This document shows positions 8,534 through 17,094 of a stretch of DNA of 64,000 nt, piece after piece. Source of the stretch: Lutibacter agarilyticus (lineage in GTDB: Bacteria > Bacteroidota > Bacteroidia > Flavobacteriales > Flavobacteriaceae). Each line of letters begins with the position of its first letter. Positions within the stretch are counted from its first letter, which is position 1. Under the pieces are notes generated by a model. The model worked only from the letters and a program-made list of their open reading frames with translations. It searched no databases and was not told where the DNA came from. Where the stretch lies: assembly GCF_900188235.1 (NCBI RefSeq), contig NZ_FZNT01000001.1, forward strand, positions 372,001 to 436,000, written 5' to 3'. The position numbers and the translations under genes were made by a program.

Positions 8534-9787
8534 CTAATTTAATTTATTAATAACCAAACCTGAACGTAATTTAGGTTCAAACCAAGTTACTTTTGGAGGC
8601 ATAATATTGTTGGTATCAGCTATATTCATTAATTGATTCATACTAACAGGGTATAAGGCAAATGCTACTGCCATTTCACCACTATCAACACGTTTACTTA
8701 ATTCGTTTAAACCTCTAATACCTCCAACAAAATCAATTCTTGTATCAGTACGTAAATCTTTGATATTTAAAATAGGCTCTAATATATGTTTCGACAAAAT
8801 ACTAACATCTAAGCTATCAACAGGAGAATCATTATTTACTGCAGTTGGTTTGGCATTTAGTTTGTGCCATTTACCATCTAAATACATTGAAAATTCATTT
8901 AATTTTTCTGGTTTTATTGTTGTTTCTTGAACTACAGAAATATCAAAACTTTCTTTGATTTTTTCTAAAACTTCTGCGGAAGATAATCCGTTTAAATCTT
9001 TAACAACGCGGTTGTAATCTATAATTTGTAACTGATTGTCAGGGAAGTGTACAGCCATAAAATAATTGTACGCTTCATTTCCAGTATGGTTAGGGTTGTT
9101 TTTGCTGAATTCATCTTGCATTCCTGCAGCTGCTGCAGTTCTATGATGTCCATCTGCAACATAAGTACAAGGAACTTTATCTTTAAATAAATCCTCTAAG
9201 ATTTTAGTTGTATCTGAGCTTTTAATCACCCAAAATTGATGTCTAAAACCATCTTCTGCTCCTTCAAAGTCATACTCTGGTGTATTATTATTTACAGTAT
9301 CAGCAACAATAACATCTATTTCAGGTACGGCTTTATAGGTAAAAAATACAGGTTCAATATTAGCCAATAAATGCCTTGTTAAAACTTTTCGATCTTCTTC
9401 TTTATCAGGACGCGTTAATTCGTGTTTTTTTATAATACCGTTTTTATAATCATCACAAGCAGCATCTCCTACAATACCATATTGTGTTTTTCCATTCATT
9501 GTTTGCGCATAAATATAATAATGCGGCTCTTCATCTTGAATTAAAAACCCTTTATCTTGAAAATCATTAAAATTTGAAGCAGCTTTTTGATATACTTTTT
9601 CAGAGTGAGAGTCCGTTCCTTTCTCAAATTCAATTTCAGCTCTTGTAATTCTTAATAACGAAGTTTCTTTACCGTTACTCATTTGTGCAGCTTCTTCAGA
9701 ATTCATCACATCATAAGGCAGACATGCAAGTTCTTTTACAATATTTTTTGGAGGTCGAAGTCCCTTAAAAGGTTTAATAATAGCCAT
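8534..9787 (-). CDS. DUF1015 family protein
   Basis: The 417 residues match DUF1015: FKGLRPPKNIVKELACLPYD at the N-terminus, the central YVADGHHRTAAAAG block (about residue 212), and HILEPIL and DFVGG near the C-terminus. The function is not established. In Bacteroidetes and other phyla these genes sit next to serA and serC, as here, which points to a role linked to serine or phosphohydroxy-acid metabolism. The HxDGHHR-like histidines suggest metal or phosphate binding. The gene has its own -7 box 37 bp upstream, after the serA terminator, and is followed after 2 bp by the yggS-type gene. Confidence 0.93.
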   Translation of the reverse strand: MAIIKPFKGLRPPKNIVKELACLPYDVMNSEEAAQMSNGKETSLLRITRAEIEFEKGTDSHSEKVYQKAASNFNDFQDKGFLIQDEEPHYYIYAQTMNGKTQYGIVGDAACDDYKNGIIKKHELTRPDKEEDRKVLTRHLLANIEPVFFTYKAVPEIDVIVADTVNNNTPEYDFEGAEDGFRHQFWVIKSSDTTKILEDLFKDKVPCTYVADGHHRTAAAAGMQDEFSKNNPNHTGNEAYNYFMAVHFPDNQLQIIDYNRVVKDLNGLSSAEVLEKIKESFDISVVQETTIKPEKLNEFSMYLDGKWHKLNAKPTAVNNDSPVDSLDVSILSKHILEPILNIKDLRTDTRIDFVGGIRGLNELSKRVDSGEMAVAFALYPVSMNQLMNIADTNNIMPPKVTWFEPKLRSGLVINKLN

Positions 9788-9824
9788 AATTTTGGTATTT
9801 TATGTTTATAAAAATTTTAAGATT

Positions 9825-9832
9825 CAAAGATA
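9825..9832 (-). promoter_or_regulatory. Bacteroidetes -7 box (TATCTTTG)
   Basis: An exact TAnnTTTG match on the minus strand, 37 bp upstream of the DUF1015 gene and just after the serA terminator, so the DUF1015-yggS-exonuclease unit can be transcribed on its own. Confidence 0.6.
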
Positions 9833-9856
9833 CAATATTTAGCTTTTTTAAAATAA

Positions 9857-9890
9857 AAAAAGGCCGTTAAATAAACGACCTTTTTATATA
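9857..9890 (-). terminator. Rho-independent terminator after serA
   Basis: An 8-bp stem (AGGTCGTT with AACGGCCT on the minus strand, one U-G pair, 5-nt loop) is followed by a T-run. In the plus direction the same position would be a C-A mismatch, so it is oriented for serA. Confidence 0.8.
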
Positions 9891-9907
9891 ATATGAAGAC
9901 TAATAAA

Positions 9908-10858
9908 TTAGCCTAAAATCTCTATAATTTGAGATGCAAGTTCCGTTCCAATTCTGTCTTGAGCCTCAGCCGTTGCAGCACCAATATGCGGAGTTAACGA
10001 TAAATCTGGGTTCATAAGTAACTGAATTTCTGGTGTAGGTTCGTTTTCAAAAACATCTAATGCAGCTTTTGCAACTTTACCACTTTTTAATGCTTCAACT
10101 AAAGCAACTTCATCAATAACACCTCCACGAGCAGCATTTACAATACAAACACCATCTTTCATCATTTCAAATTCATTGGTTGAAATAACATACTCTTTTT
10201 GAGCTGGTACGTGTAACGAAATAAAGTCAGCTTGTTGTAATACTTCTTCTTTAGAAATTGTATTTATGTTGAAAAACAATGCTTGGTGGTCAAAAAATTC
10301 AACCTCTAAATTTACTTCATCAATAAAAGGATCAAAAGCAATAACTTTCATACCTAATCCTAAAGCTATTTTAGCTGTAGCCTGTCCAATTCTTCCAAAT
10401 CCTAAAACACCTAAAGTTTTACCTCTTAATTCAACACCTTTAGCGTACGCTTTTTTAAGTTGTTTAAATTTAGAATCACCTTCTAAAGGCATATTTCTGT
10501 TTGATTCATGTAAAAAACGAACCATCCCAAATAAATGAGCAAACACTAATTCACCAACAGAGTGTGAAGAAGCTGCAGGAGTGTTAATTACGTGTAATCC
10601 TTTTTCACGAGCGTATTCTACATCAATATTGTCCATTCCAACACCACCACGACCAATAATTTTTAAAGATGGGCAATTATCAATAATATCAGTTCTTACT
10701 GTTGTAGCACTTCTAACCAATAAAACATCTATCTCATTGGTGTTCAAATAATCTAATAATTGGTCTTGGGCAACAGTAGTTAAATCTACTTCAAACCCAG
10801 CTGCTTCAAGTGCTTTTACACCACTTACTGCGATACCATCATTTGCTAATACTTTCAT
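9908..10858 (-). CDS. serA: D-3-phosphoglycerate dehydrogenase (short type)
   Basis: This enzyme oxidises 3-phosphoglycerate to 3-phosphohydroxypyruvate, the first step of serine synthesis. The 316 residues comprise only the substrate and NAD domains: the nucleotide-binding GVLGFGRIGQAT (about 150-160), the catalytic arginine in NAARGGVIDE, the glutamate in FENEPTPE and the histidine in TPHIGAAT. The C-terminal ACT domain of long SerA proteins is absent, so feedback inhibition by serine through ACT is not expected. It lies 22 bp downstream of serC in one operon and ends at a terminator. Another D-2-hydroxyacid dehydrogenase activity cannot be excluded from sequence, but the serC neighbour argues for SerA. 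Confidence 0.95.
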   Translation of the reverse strand: MKVLANDGIAVSGVKALEAAGFEVDLTTVAQDQLLDYLNTNEIDVLLVRSATTVRTDIIDNCPSLKIIGRGGVGMDNIDVEYAREKGLHVINTPAASSHSVGELVFAHLFGMVRFLHESNRNMPLEGDSKFKQLKKAYAKGVELRGKTLGVLGFGRIGQATAKIALGLGMKVIAFDPFIDEVNLEVEFFDHQALFFNINTISKEEVLQQADFISLHVPAQKEYVISTNEFEMMKDGVCIVNAARGGVIDEVALVEALKSGKVAKAALDVFENEPTPEIQLLMNPDLSLTPHIGAATAEAQDRIGTELASQIIEILG

Positions 10859-10880
10859 TCTATTTTATTTTGGTTAATTT

Positions 10881-11948
10881 TTAAATTTCTTTTTCAAATT
10901 GTTGCATTGCATCAACTAAAACCTGAATGCTTTCAATAGGCATTGCATTGTAAATACTTGCGCGGTATCCACCAACAGATCTATGTCCTTTAATTCCGCT
11001 TATTCCAGCTGCATTCCAAATTTTATCGAAAACTTCACCTGTAGCTTCGTCAGTTAAATTAAAAGTAACATTCATTAATGAACGATCTTCTTTTGCTGCA
11101 AAGCCTTTAAATAATGGATTTCTATCTATTTCAGCATACAATAATGCAGCTTTTTCTTCATTTAATTTTTCAATAGCTTTAACTCCACCTAAATCTTTTA
11201 ACCATTGTAATGTTAACATAGAAACATATACTGGAAAAACAGGAGGTGTATTAAACATACTATCTGCATTCAAATGTTTTTGGTAATCTAACATTGAAGG
11301 TATATCGCGACCAGATTTACCTAATATTTCATCTTTAACAATTACAAGCGTAGTTCCTGCAGGGCCCATATTTTTTTGAGCTCCGGCGTAAACTAAGTCG
11401 AATTGTGTGAAATCTAATTCACGAGAAAATATATCAGAACTCATATCACATACTAATAACGAGTCTGTTTTTGGGAATTCTTTAAATTGAGTTCCGTAAA
11501 TCGTATTGTTACTTGTGAAGTGTAAGTAATCAATATCAGTTGGAATTGAATAATTTTTAGGAATGTAGTTGTAAGTAGTCTCTTTTGAAGAAGCAATAAC
11601 ATCAACATCACCTAATAATTTAGCTTCCTTAAGTGCTTTTGTAGACCAAGCTCCAGTGTCTAAATATGCAGCTTTACCATCAACTTTCATTAAATTATAG
11701 GCACTCATTAAAAATTCTAAACTAGCACCACCTTGTAAAAATAAAACGGAATACCCTTCAGGTAGATTTAATAATTCTTTTACTAAACTACGTGCATTTT
11801 CCATCACTTCAATAAATTCTTTACTTCTGTGTGAAATTTCAATTAAAGATAAATTAAGACCATTAAAATTTACAACAGCATCAGCTGCTTGTTTTAAAAC
11901 TTCTTGTGGTAATATACACGGACCTGCACTAAAATTATGTTTTTTCAT
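10881..11948 (-). CDS. serC: Phosphoserine aminotransferase
   Basis: SerC is a PLP enzyme that converts 3-phosphohydroxypyruvate and glutamate to phosphoserine. I set the start at 11948 (MKKHNFSAGPCILPQ, 355 residues). An in-frame start at 11990 would add 14 residues (MPKFVHLNNSYLIE) that the family lacks, since SerC proteins begin with xxNFSAGP. The PLP lysine lies in YAGAQKNMGPAGTT; GHRSVGGYRASIYNAM near the C-terminus is the substrate-binding region. It is the first gene of the serC-serA unit. Confidence 0.97.
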   Translation of the reverse strand: MKKHNFSAGPCILPQEVLKQAADAVVNFNGLNLSLIEISHRSKEFIEVMENARSLVKELLNLPEGYSVLFLQGGASLEFLMSAYNLMKVDGKAAYLDTGAWSTKALKEAKLLGDVDVIASSKETTYNYIPKNYSIPTDIDYLHFTSNNTIYGTQFKEFPKTDSLLVCDMSSDIFSRELDFTQFDLVYAGAQKNMGPAGTTLVIVKDEILGKSGRDIPSMLDYQKHLNADSMFNTPPVFPVYVSMLTLQWLKDLGGVKAIEKLNEEKAALLYAEIDRNPLFKGFAAKEDRSLMNVTFNLTDEATGEVFDKIWNAAGISGIKGHRSVGGYRASIYNAMPIESIQVLVDAMQQFEKEI

Positions 11949-12030
11949 TTCTATTAAATATGAGTTATTTAAGTGAACAAATTTCGGCAAAAAAAGATAA
12001 ATAGGCGCTGTATTTTCTCTAAAAAAAATC

Positions 12031-13092
12031 TTATAATTTCGTTAAAAAATCAATGGTATCGACATTATCCGCATAATTCCATAATTTAGGGTATTGAGTT
12101 TTGCCCAATTTTACGAAATTTACAACGTTTTCGTTACACGCAATGCATTGAATTTGCTCACTTTTTGAATTTAGCATTTCTGTTAAAACACTAAAATCGC
12201 TGTAATATTCATAAAACATAGTTGCAATTGGTGAAGCAAAACTCTCATCTTCTTTTAGCATTACAAAGCCATTTTCTAGAATATTGAACATACTCATTAA
12301 ATAAACAGCTTTATTATAATCGTAATTGTTTTCGTATTTTTTGTAATTTATTATATCGTTGTATTTATACAAAGCATTAAAAATTAAATCGAAATTGTAA
12401 TTTTTAGGCACATAAATTTTAGAAACACTTCTACAGCCTAATCCAAAATATTGAAAAATATCAGTTCCCAAACCTTCTAATTCTTCTTGGGTTTCTTTAC
12501 CTGTTAAAATAGCAACAGAATTTCTATTTTTTCTAATAATATTAGGGTGTTTTCCAAAGTAATGTTCAAAATAGCGCGCTGTATTGTTGCTTCCTGTAGC
12601 AATTACAGCTTCAAATTCAGGTAATTTATCGGTGGTAAATATTATTTTATTTTTAAAATAAGGATTGTAATATTCTAAATATTTAGCTACTAAAGGTAAA
12701 AAATGTTTATCGTTTGAAGATAATTTAACAACGGCATTGTTTCCTGAAATTAAAACACATAAAAAATCATGAAAACCAACCAAAGGAATGTTTCCTGCCA
12801 TTATTATTGCAATAGCTTTAGGCGTTTTTGAATCGTCAAAATTGTAAGCTGAAGTCCATTTGTTTAAATTTTCTAACGTTAAAGCTTCAGCCCAGCTTTC
12901 AAAAGATTTTAATACATTCTCTTTTGTAAACCAACCGTTAAATTCTTGAGCCCTATCAATTTGCATTTTAAAAGCATCAAAAAACATGTTGTTTAATTCA
13001 GAATCCTCCGTTTTTTTAATTTTTTTTGTTGAAAATTGCTTAAAAAATACTCCTAAAGATTCAAAAGCTTTGATGCGTTGCTCTAAATTCAT
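12031..13092 (-). CDS. LuxC-type acyl-CoA reductase
   Basis: The 353 residues match the acyl-CoA reductase (LuxC) family: IAIIMAGNIPLVGFHDFLCVL near residue 92-112, ATGSNNTARYFEHYFG, and the putative acyl-accepting cysteine in YFGLGCRSVSKIYVP (about residue 220). LuxC reduces an activated fatty acyl group to an aldehyde with NADPH; no luciferase or other lux gene is present, and this gene in Bacteroidetes usually lies by serC and a ferredoxin, as here. The substrate is unknown. It is transcribed divergently from the ferredoxin gene; a -7 box lies 27 bp upstream. Confidence 0.9.
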   Translation of the reverse strand: MNLEQRIKAFESLGVFFKQFSTKKIKKTEDSELNNMFFDAFKMQIDRAQEFNGWFTKENVLKSFESWAEALTLENLNKWTSAYNFDDSKTPKAIAIIMAGNIPLVGFHDFLCVLISGNNAVVKLSSNDKHFLPLVAKYLEYYNPYFKNKIIFTTDKLPEFEAVIATGSNNTARYFEHYFGKHPNIIRKNRNSVAILTGKETQEELEGLGTDIFQYFGLGCRSVSKIYVPKNYNFDLIFNALYKYNDIINYKKYENNYDYNKAVYLMSMFNILENGFVMLKEDESFASPIATMFYEYYSDFSVLTEMLNSKSEQIQCIACNENVVNFVKLGKTQYPKLWNYADNVDTIDFLTKL

Positions 13093-13107
13093 TTTAATAT
13101 TAAATTT

Positions 13108-13115
13108 TATATTTG
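13108..13115 (+). promoter_or_regulatory. Bacteroidetes -7 box (TATATTTG) for ferredoxin
   Basis: An exact TAnnTTTG match on the plus strand, 25 bp upstream of the ferredoxin start. Only 3 bp separate it from the opposing -7 box at 13119-13126. Confidence 0.6.
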
Positions 13116-13118
13116 ATG

Positions 13119-13126
13119 CAAAATTA
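13119..13126 (-). promoter_or_regulatory. Bacteroidetes -7 box (TAATTTTG) for the acyl-CoA reductase
   Basis: An exact TAnnTTTG match on the minus strand, 26 bp upstream of the acyl-CoA reductase start. It faces the ferredoxin promoter, so the two polymerase footprints must overlap. Confidence 0.55.
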
Positions 13127-13140
13127 ACTTAAATATACTT

Positions 13141-13494
13141 ATGGCAATAATAATAACTGATGAATGTATAAATTGTGGAGCTTGTGAACCCGAATGTCCT
13201 AATAATGCTATTTATGAAGCTTCTGAAGATTGGAAATATGCTGACGGAACAACTTTAGAAGGAAGTGTTGTGTTACCAAATGGAACCAAAGTAAATGCAA
13301 ATGAGTTGCAAGAACCAATGAGCGATGAAGTATTTTTTATTATAGCTAATAAATGTACAGAGTGTAAAGGTTTTCATGACGAACCGCAATGTGCCGCTGT
13401 TTGTCCTGTAGATTGTTGTGTGCCCGATGAAGATACTATAGAATCTGATGAGACCTTGTTAGCAAAACAAGCCTTTTTACACAAAAATGAGTAA
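13141..13494 (+). CDS. 2[4Fe-4S] ferredoxin (YfhL/Alvin type)
   Basis: A 117-residue ferredoxin with a first cluster motif [12 protein letters not shown] (residues 10-21) and a second motif with the insertion typical of the Allochromatium group, [19 protein letters not shown] roughly 40-residue segment separates the motifs. It transfers electrons in the cytoplasm at low potential; the partner is unknown. It is divergent from the acyl-CoA reductase and 97 bp ahead of ychF, which has its own promoter. Confidence 0.95.
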   Translation: MAIIITDECINCGACEPECPNNAIYEASEDWKYADGTTLEGSVVLPNGTKVNANELQEPMSDEVFFIIANKCTECKGFHDEPQCAAVCPVDCCVPDEDTIESDETLLAKQAFLHKNE

Positions 13495-13563
13495 GTACTG
13501 AGGCTTAAATTTATGTGTTTTTTTTTATTAAAAATTCATTTTAAAAAATAGAAAACTAAACAC

Positions 13564-13571
13564 TATATTTG
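13564..13571 (+). promoter_or_regulatory. Bacteroidetes -7 box (TATATTTG) for ychF
   Basis: An exact TAnnTTTG match 20 bp upstream of the ychF start codon. Confidence 0.65.
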
Positions 13572-13591
13572 CAGCGCTAAAAATTAAAATT

Positions 13592-14686
13592 ATGAAGGCA
13601 GGGATTGTAGGATTACCAAATGTAGGAAAATCAACGTTATTTAATTGTTTATCAAATGCAAAAGCGCAAAGTGCAAACTTTCCTTTTTGTACTATTGAAC
13701 CAAATATTGGTGTGGTGAATGTACCAGATTCTCGTATTGCTAAATTAGAGGAGTTGGTAAAACCAGAGCGTGTTCAAATGGCAACGGTTGATATTGTTGA
13801 TATTGCAGGACTTGTTCGTGGAGCAAGTAAAGGAGAAGGGTTGGGAAATCAATTTTTAGCAAACATTCGCGAAACGGATGCTATTATTCACGTAGTTCGT
13901 TGTTTTGATAACGATAATATTGTACACGTAGATACAACCGTTGACCCGGTTAGAGATAAAGAAACTATTGATATTGAATTACAGTTAAAAGATTTTGAAA
14001 CTTTAGAAAAAAGGTTAGAGCGCGTTAAAAAAAATGCAAGAACCGGTAATAAAGAGTCTCAAAAAGAGTTAGATGCTTTAATGAAAGTTAAAGATGGTTT
14101 AGAAGCTGCAATTTCAGTAAGAGCAGTTGACTTAACCGAAAAAGAAAGAGAAGAATACATTAAACCATTGCAATTTATTACTGATAAGCCTGTATTATAT
14201 GTATGTAATGTTGATGAAAATTCTGCGGTTGAAGGAAATGCATATGTTGATGTTTTAAAGGAGGCTGTAAAAAATGAAAACGCTGAAGTAATTGTTTTAG
14301 CAGTTGGAATGGAAGCAGATATTACAGAGTTAGAAACGTTTGAAGAGCGTGAAATGTTTTTAGATGATTTAGGGTTGAAAGAACCAGGATCATCTGTTTT
14401 AATTAGAGCTGCTTATAAATTGTTAAATCAGCAAACCTATTTTACTGCTGGTGTAAAAGAAGTTCGTGCTTGGACAATTAATATTGGAGATACAGCACCA
14501 CAAGCTGCTGGAGTTATTCATACGGATTTTGAAAAAGGTTTTATTAGGGCTGAAGTAATAGCGTATGAAGATTTTGCGTCTTACGAAAGTGAAGCTAAGG
14601 TAAAAGAAGCAGGTAAAATGCGTGTTGAAGGTAAAGAGTATATTGTAAAAGATGGAGACGTAATGCACTTTAGATTTAACGTGTAA
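13592..14686 (+). CDS. ychF: YchF/OLA1 family ribosome-associated P-loop ATPase
   Basis: The 364 residues are full length for YchF. The G-domain has the P-loop GLPNVGKST (residues 6-14), [20 protein letters not shown] (switch II, with the hydrophobic residue instead of catalytic Gln) and a non-canonical G4 region (VCNVDE), the feature that gives ATP preference. A coiled-coil insertion (about 130-200) and a C-terminal TGS domain (about 280-363) follow. YchF binds ribosomes and is implicated in stress responses. It is a single-gene unit with its own -7 box and a terminator shared with the convergent transporter. Confidence 0.97.
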   Translation: MKAGIVGLPNVGKSTLFNCLSNAKAQSANFPFCTIEPNIGVVNVPDSRIAKLEELVKPERVQMATVDIVDIAGLVRGASKGEGLGNQFLANIRETDAIIHVVRCFDNDNIVHVDTTVDPVRDKETIDIELQLKDFETLEKRLERVKKNARTGNKESQKELDALMKVKDGLEAAISVRAVDLTEKEREEYIKPLQFITDKPVLYVCNVDENSAVEGNAYVDVLKEAVKNENAEVIVLAVGMEADITELETFEEREMFLDDLGLKEPGSSVLIRAAYKLLNQQTYFTAGVKEVRAWTINIGDTAPQAAGVIHTDFEKGFIRAEVIAYEDFASYESEAKVKEAGKMRVEGKEYIVKDGDVMHFRFNV

Positions 14687-14705
14687 TAAAACATAAATAT
14701 AAATA

Positions 14706-14741
14706 AAAAGCCTGCTAAAGTCAATTTAGCAGGCTTTTTTT
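14706..14741. terminator. Bidirectional Rho-independent terminator
   Basis: A perfect 14-bp stem (14706-14719 with 14725-14738, 5-nt loop) is flanked by A-rich sequence on the left and a T-run on the right. It lies between convergent ychF and the transporter gene and can serve both. Confidence 0.92.
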
Positions 14742-14766
14742 GTACGGTAAGTTACCTAATTGAGAA

Positions 14767-16908
14767 CTATTCTACCCAGTGTAAAACATCTTTAATTATA
14801 GACCACCTTGGTTCTGGAATATCAGCTCCTTTTCCTTCAATATAATGACTAAAAAGTTTGTCTATTGTACCATCTTTCTTTTTTAATTCTATCCAAGTAT
14901 TTACATATAAAATCCAACTTTCATCTCTAGGAAGCGGATATGCCATAGGGACTTTTATAATGGTAGGTTGTGGAATGGCTACATTAAATTCAGGATAAAT
15001 AATTGTCCAGGCACCACCGCTTTCAGCAGAAAATAAATAGGCATCTAAATCGTTGGTTTTACTCTTAAAAAAATCTCTTGGTGAAGATAATTTTATAATT
15101 TTAGCATTTGGTAGGTATTCTTTAAATTTCTTTCTAAAATAAGGGTTTGAAATACCAATTTTTAGAGAGTCTTGTTTTAAAATTTCATCTTTCGATTTAA
15201 ATTTATTTCTATTATAATCAGGAACTATAAAAGCTAAAGTTTGATCTAGATAAGATGTTGAAATTGCGTAATTTTTAAGCATATCTGTTGAAACTACAAG
15301 TCCAGACATTACAATATCTAATTTTCTGTTTTTCAACAATTGAATCATTTGAGAATTTGTAACCTTGTAAAATTCAGGTTTCACACCTAGTTCATTAGCT
15401 AAATGGTAAGCCATTTCAATATCTAACCCAATGGCGTTAGCTTCATCATTATTAAAGGCAAATGGTAACTGATTAGCTAAATAGCCAACACGTAATCTAC
15501 CTCTGTTTTTTATTGCTTGAATTTGGTTAGAAGTTGAATTATATGTTGAATCGCTTAAAAGTGTTGAAACATTTTTTATACTACCGTTTTTGAAATCTCT
15601 TGAAAGTTTCATTTGTATAAAACTTTCATATTGTTGACTTTTTCCCAATGAAAACGAAAGATAATATCTTGTACCAATTAGAGCTACAACAGTTAAAACT
15701 ACCCCTATAATTGTTCCTCTAATTAATTTTGTCCAATTAATTTTAAGTCCTCCAAGGGTCATCCTTACTGTAATAATAGTTAATACAATTAAGTGTATAG
15801 CTCCTAAAACAACTCTAATTCTATCCGTATAAACACTTGAAATAACAAATAATTGAAACATTTCCTGCGGAAGTTTCAATAAGTTTAATAAAAATGGAAT
15901 ACCAGTTACTGGTGCTACAAAACTACTAAGTAAAGTGGCGCCAACAAAAGTAGAGTTTTCAATCCATCCAAACGGATTTCCAACATACCAACCAACAAAG
16001 GGTACAAAAACAAAGATTACAAAAGTACCTAAATTTGGAAACGGGTAGGCGAGTGGCATTAAAATATCAGTAATTGCAGAAGCTTCCGATTTTTTTTCTT
16101 TATTAAATATTAAAAGTCGTTTTACATCATCCATTAGTTGTGGTAAAACAACTATAATTTTACCGGTTGCAAATATGGTAAGCAAAGTGCTTTTAGTAGC
16201 TCTAAATAGTGCGGCAGGTTTAATACCTGTAAAAGTATAAACTAACAACGGAAGCCAGTAAAACCCTAATAATAAAACAGCTACACTGTAAATAATAATA
16301 TAAGCTTGTAAACGCTGAATTTCTTCAAAAGACATGGTTCCTGCATTGTAAGCCGCAATAAAAAATACACCAATAGGAGTTAGTTTAATAATAATTTTAT
16401 TAATATGATTTAAAGCTTCACCAATTACATCTAAACCCTGAAGCACCGTTTCTTTTCCTTTAATTTTACTCAATCCAATTCCTAAGAAAATACTAAACAA
16501 AACAACAGCAGGTACAACGTTATTTGCCATAGACCCAAACGGATTTGATGGAATGTACAAATCAAGTAAGTTTAATGGCTCTTCAACTACAACACTTGAA
16601 GGTTGAAAAAACGAAGAGGCTGTCCATTCTGGAAGTGATAAGGGTAAAGCTATTAATGTTATAATACCTATAGCTAAAAGAAAAGCCAATACTTTCAACC
16701 CGTTAAACACCAAGGTTTTTCCATCTTCCAAAGACATTCTACCAAGGTTTAAGATAATAGAAACCATAATATAAGGTAAAACGGTCATTTGTAGTAAACC
16801 TATAAAACCATCGCCAAAAACTGAAAGAAAAGAACAATATTCTCCAAAAAATATACCGATAAAAACCCCAAGTAATAAAGAGATTATTATTTTTTGTGAT
16901 AAACTCAT
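14767..16908 (-). CDS. Dicarboxylate/amino-acid:cation symporter fused to a solute-binding domain
   Basis: This 713-residue protein joins two normally separate modules. Residues about 1-415 are a multi-pass SDF (DAACS, GltP-like) symporter, with hydrophobic helices throughout and segments such as GDGFIGLLQMTVLPYIMVS and NNVVPAVVLFSIFLGIGLSKI. Residues about 455-690 are a family 3 extracellular solute-binding domain: NRGRLRVGYLANQLPFAF, GLDIEMAYHLANELGV, RKLDIVMSGLVVSTDMLKNYAIS and LKIGISNPYFRKKFKEYLP. The binding domain should lie in the periplasm and deliver amino or dicarboxylic acids to the carrier. The start at 16908 is the ATG that opens the first helix. It is a single gene, ending 26 bp from the terminator shared with ychF. 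Confidence 0.9.
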   Translation of the reverse strand: MSLSQKIIISLLLGVFIGIFFGEYCSFLSVFGDGFIGLLQMTVLPYIMVSIILNLGRMSLEDGKTLVFNGLKVLAFLLAIGIITLIALPLSLPEWTASSFFQPSSVVVEEPLNLLDLYIPSNPFGSMANNVVPAVVLFSIFLGIGLSKIKGKETVLQGLDVIGEALNHINKIIIKLTPIGVFFIAAYNAGTMSFEEIQRLQAYIIIYSVAVLLLGFYWLPLLVYTFTGIKPAALFRATKSTLLTIFATGKIIVVLPQLMDDVKRLLIFNKEKKSEASAITDILMPLAYPFPNLGTFVIFVFVPFVGWYVGNPFGWIENSTFVGATLLSSFVAPVTGIPFLLNLLKLPQEMFQLFVISSVYTDRIRVVLGAIHLIVLTIITVRMTLGGLKINWTKLIRGTIIGVVLTVVALIGTRYYLSFSLGKSQQYESFIQMKLSRDFKNGSIKNVSTLLSDSTYNSTSNQIQAIKNRGRLRVGYLANQLPFAFNNDEANAIGLDIEMAYHLANELGVKPEFYKVTNSQMIQLLKNRKLDIVMSGLVVSTDMLKNYAISTSYLDQTLAFIVPDYNRNKFKSKDEILKQDSLKIGISNPYFRKKFKEYLPNAKIIKLSSPRDFFKSKTNDLDAYLFSAESGGAWTIIYPEFNVAIPQPTIIKVPMAYPLPRDESWILYVNTWIELKKKDGTIDKLFSHYIEGKGADIPEPRWSIIKDVLHWVE

Positions 16909-17094
16909 GTAATGTAAAAATTTGTATTTTATAATGTAGCAATTAATTAAGAAACTAAAATAGTTAAATATAACAGTTAATTAAAAATTAAATTAAAAAA
17001 AATCGTTTTATTGAGATAGATTTTTTTAGAGGATGAATATTTTAAGGAAAACCTTACATTAGCTTTTTGTATGAAGTTTTAATAAATATTTAAG

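Noticed and set aside
11949-11990. Longer start for SerC (14 extra residues)
   Set aside because: The family begins at the MKKHNFSAGP sequence; the extension has no counterpart and lies in the leader.
12124-12136. Near-copy of AACGTTTTCGTAA
   Set aside because: It lies inside the acyl-CoA reductase coding sequence and has a mismatch in the last bases; it is probably a chance match, and I use it as a caution for the motif.
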